Shown: piece after piece, positions 26,853-28,989 of the stretch
Layout: each line of letters starts with the position of its first letter
Numbering within the stretch: the stretch's first letter is position 1
DNA from: a virus
DNA length: 28,989 bases
IMG/VR virus record: IMGVR_UViG_3300009599_000903
Location: 1-28,989 of that record
Strand: one strand, 5' to 3'
Translations under genes and position numbers: made by a program
Notes under the pieces: generated by a model
Told to the model about the DNA's origin: nothing
Seen by the model: only the letters and a program-made list of their open reading frames with translations
Database searches by the model: none

Positions 26853-26868
26853 AAATAATTTTATTTTA

Positions 26869-26885
26869 TTTTACAAATATACAAA
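26869..26885 (-). promoter_or_regulatory. Candidate promoter, Bacteroidota -7 type (TATATTTG)
   Basis: The minus strand reads TTTGTATATTTGTAAAA, identical over 17 bases to the element at 9153-9169. TATATTTG (26881-26874) lies 21 bases ahead of the ATG at 26852, in the 49-base gap after the fibre-like gene. No clear -33 box. Confidence 0.5.
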
Positions 26886-26901
26886 TAAATATGTTTCATT
26901 T

Positions 26902-27672
26902 TTAACTTACAACGTCCAAATAAAAGTCTAAAGTTCCAATTGTACTTCCATACCTTCCTAAAGTCATTCCAATTGAAAGTATTCCGCTTGATGATAATAA
27001 AACTTCAGGAGACCTCAACCAGAACGTTTTATTTGAGTATCCAGGACTAGATGTTTCTGCGTATAAGTAATGTGTGCCACCATACCCCTGTGAAAGACCA
27101 GTAGAACCACTTGGTGTTCCGCCACTTCGTCTGTTCCATCTTAATGCAGAAGTTGCCTGTTGTACAGATGAAAAAGATGCTGAATTATAACTCGTTGTAG
27201 ATGATGTTGTTGTTTCAAAGGAGTTATTAGAGCTGTCAAAATTATATGTTACTTGCCCAAGGACTCCTGGGCAGCTGACAGTGTCTATCTGTATATCTCC
27301 AGTGTAACTTGTTCCAGAAACATACCTCCAAACAAGCCTAACTGTTTTTCCATAATAATCAGATGATAAAAGAAGCCCAATTGTCTCCCATGAACTTGAA
27401 CTATATTGACCACTCTTTGTAAGTAGGGATGACGATAACCCTATTGCAGCTCCAGAAGATGCGTCATGGTCGTATCCTCTGAATTCTGACATCTTGTGAG
27501 GTGTATTTCCATCTGGTTTTTGTGCGCTGTTTGAGTTTATGGTTCCATTTGTTCCGTCTGAAACATCACTTAAACTTACGTTTAAAATAGAAACGGGTTG
27601 AGTGTAGTTGTTATATGCAATCTCCCTCCTAATGCCCCTTAAAGAAACTGAGCCTGTTGTTGGTACTGCCAT
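26902..27672 (-). CDS. Tail fibre / adhesin-like protein with lectin- or MAM-like C-terminal domain, 256 aa
   Basis: ATG at 27672, two bases after the preceding fibre gene's stop. The N-terminus MAVPTTGSVSLRGIRREIAY followed by ISLSDVSDG-type sequence and KMSEFRGYDHD is a short attachment module I recall at the start of many marine phage structural proteins. From about residue 80 the protein is Ser/Thr/Tyr-rich beta sequence: VRLVWRYVSGTSYTGDIQID followed by TVSCPG recalls the 'DIQIDDI' strand of MAM/concanavalin-like beta sandwiches. It ends with strands (GTLDFYLDVVS). Probably a receptor-binding or decoration protein on the tail; the domain name is tentative. Confidence 0.6.
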   Translation of the reverse strand: MAVPTTGSVSLRGIRREIAYNNYTQPVSILNVSLSDVSDGTNGTINSNSAQKPDGNTPHKMSEFRGYDHDASSGAAIGLSSSLLTKSGQYSSSSWETIGLLLSSDYYGKTVRLVWRYVSGTSYTGDIQIDTVSCPGVLGQVTYNFDSSNNSFETTTSSTTSYNSASFSSVQQATSALRWNRRSGGTPSGSTGLSQGYGGTHYLYAETSSPGYSNKTFWLRSPEVLLSSSGILSIGMTLGRYGSTIGTLDFYLDVVS

Positions 27673-27674
27673 GA

Positions 27675-28989
27675 TTATTTTTGTTTATCTTCTAAATCTT
27701 TTACCTTAGCTGTAAGTTCTTTTATTGATTCAATAAGAACCGCTGTTAGTTTAGGGTAGTCTACAGCCTTATATCCATTTTCTCTGGTTTCAACAATTTC
27801 TGGAAAAACCTTTTCAACTTCTTGTGCTATTACACCTATATCTTTTTTTCCAGTTTTTTTATGCGATAGTTCATTCCATTCAAAACTAACCCCTCTAATG
27901 GAGTTTACCTTATCCAAAGAGTTTTTTATAGTTGATATATTCTCTTTATATCTTTTGTCTGATGAGTAATAGGCAACAATATCTCCAGCTACTCTAATTG
28001 AATCCCCAGTATTTCCTCCATCAAAATAATAACCAGAGTTACTTTTGGTTACAAACTTAAGACCTGTTACTGCTGCCCCAGTGCTTGATGTAGGGCTTCC
28101 AACATACAGAGAATTACTTGTCCATATAGAAGCGTAATAAGCGCTAATGCTGGGGTTTCCATAAGAATTTCTAAAACCTATTGACTTGGATTCATTTGTA
28201 AATATATGCCCATTAAACTCGTTATTAAAGTCGCCATTTACATTTGCTATAAACACAGTACCTCCAGATGTAGTTCCGTTTGTATTATTAGCGTTTGATA
28301 TGATATCAGCAACCTGATTTCCAATCCCAGCCTTAACCTTTACATTAAGCTGTTGGTAATTCCCTGGAGACCTAACTTGTAACTCATATCTATTTTTTCC
28401 CGTCTCTTCTATCTTATACCATCTAACAATACCTGATATAGCAAATGGTACACTTGCGTGAGCTGTTTCAGGCTCAGTCCCAGTGGCTCCCCAATGATAA
28501 ATACTAAGAGCCCCTCTATAAAACTCGCCTCCGTTATATAATGCATTACCATAGTTTCCGCTAAAATTGGTAATTTCTATTTCCGCCCCAAAGCCTGAAT
28601 AGCTGGCGTCACTTATAATAACATCACAAAGTTTTTTCCAGTTAAGGTCAGTACTTCCACCAACACTCCACTCCATTTCTGGAGTTTCTAAGTTGCCATG
28701 TTTTCTATGGCCTCCTGCGATGGTTCCTAAAACGTTAATAGCATAATTTCCGCTTGTAACTAAATCTACTCCATCTTTAGACGCATTTCCATTAAAGAAA
28801 TAAGCAGTATTTAATCTATCATAGTATATATCAGCCGCCACATTCCCAATTACATGTAGTTTTTGTCCAGGGCTAATCGTCCCAATACCGACTTCTCCAG
28901 ATGTACTTAAAAACATTCTGCTAGTCGTAGCCACGGTGTTTGATGTCTGAGTATCTACTCTAAAATCAAGACCATAACCACCATCTGAA
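27675..28989 (-). CDS. Tail fibre/spike with C-terminal S74 self-cleaving chaperone domain, partial (5' end beyond the window)
   Basis: The frame is open to the right edge; codons upstream of the apparent GTG at 28934 (reading Ser-Asp-Gly-Gly-Tyr-Gly-Leu-Asp) continue the protein, so the true start lies outside. The visible N-terminal part has LSTSGEVGIGTISPGQKLHV, the 'GIGT..P...L.V' repeat that heads S74 fibres. About 250 residues of Gly/Asn/Ser-rich beta sequence follow. The C-terminus is a peptidase S74 intramolecular chaperone: SDKRYKENISTIKNSLDKV with the catalytic Ser near visible residue 343, then GVIAQEVEKVFPEIV and YPKLTAVLIESIKELTAKV as a trimer-forming helix. In this family the domain trimerises the fibre, then cleaves itself off at that Ser. 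Likely role: host recognition. Confidence 0.88.
   Translation of the reverse strand, partial: SDGGYGLDFRVDTQTSNTVATTSRMFLSTSGEVGIGTISPGQKLHVIGNVAADIYYDRLNTAYFFNGNASKDGVDLVTSGNYAINVLGTIAGGHRKHGNLETPEMEWSVGGSTDLNWKKLCDVIISDASYSGFGAEIEITNFSGNYGNALYNGGEFYRGALSIYHWGATGTEPETAHASVPFAISGIVRWYKIEETGKNRYELQVRSPGNYQQLNVKVKAGIGNQVADIISNANNTNGTTSGGTVFIANVNGDFNNEFNGHIFTNESKSIGFRNSYGNPSISAYYASIWTSNSLYVGSPTSSTGAAVTGLKFVTKSNSGYYFDGGNTGDSIRVAGDIVAYYSSDKRYKENISTIKNSLDKVNSIRGVSFEWNELSHKKTGKKDIGVIAQEVEKVFPEIVETRENGYKAVDYPKLTAVLIESIKELTAKVKDLEDKQK

Noticed and set aside
1-28989. CRISPR array, tRNA genes, insertion sequence, integrase or attachment site
   Set aside because: No spaced direct repeats, cloverleaf, transposase, recombinase or terminal repeats seen; non-coding gaps are too short for most of these.

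Overview
This window is a compact block of virion (late) genes from a tailed dsDNA phage. It most likely infects a marine or environmental member of the Bacteroidota (Flavobacteriia). All convincing genes lie on the minus strand, so transcription runs from right (28989) to left (1). Coding density is near total: the largest non-coding gaps are 95, 69 and 49 bases. I see no tRNA, CRISPR array, insertion sequence, integrase or replication gene. The host assignment is an inference. It rests on AT-rich DNA, the lack of Shine-Dalgarno sequences, repeated TAnnTTTG elements (the Bacteroidota -7 promoter box) at gaps ahead of genes, and a portal, major capsid and ring protein set resembling crAss-like (Crassvirales) podoviruses. 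The phage may be a Crassvirales member or a sister lineage.

Layout in transcription order. (1) 28989-26505: host-recognition module, with a tail fibre carrying a self-cleaving S74 chaperone domain (5' end outside the window), a second lectin/MAM-like fibre protein, and a small fibre-associated protein. (2) 26475-25155: four small genes, among them a protein built from two GroES-like folds and a candidate small terminase. (3) 25177-20486: terminase large subunit (split by a frameshift) and portal. (4) 20441-16994: scaffold (split by a frameshift), major capsid protein, a strong terminator, a conserved 258-residue protein, and a second strong terminator. (5) 16898-9172: two ring/connector proteins, a 1771-residue muzzle-like tail protein with a C-terminal cadherin-like domain and a VWA domain, and a 257-residue tail protein. 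(6) 9141-1: three candidate internal (ejected/cargo) proteins, the last over 2160 residues, split by a frameshift at an A11 tract and running off the left edge.

Together these genes cover DNA packaging, procapsid assembly, neck and tail assembly, host adsorption and ejected proteins. Four promoter-like elements sit 15-27 bases ahead of the 115-residue, scaffold, first ring and 197-residue genes. Two hairpin terminators flank the 258-residue gene. TAA, TAG and TGA are all used as genuine stops, so I see no stop-codon recoding of the kind reported in some crAss-like phages.

The most notable observations are three broken reading frames that are each restored by skipping one A on the coding strand (terminase, scaffold, giant internal protein), the tandem GroES-like protein, and the VWA plus cadherin-like extension on the muzzle protein. 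The frame breaks could be sequencing or assembly errors, or recoding; the sequence alone cannot decide.
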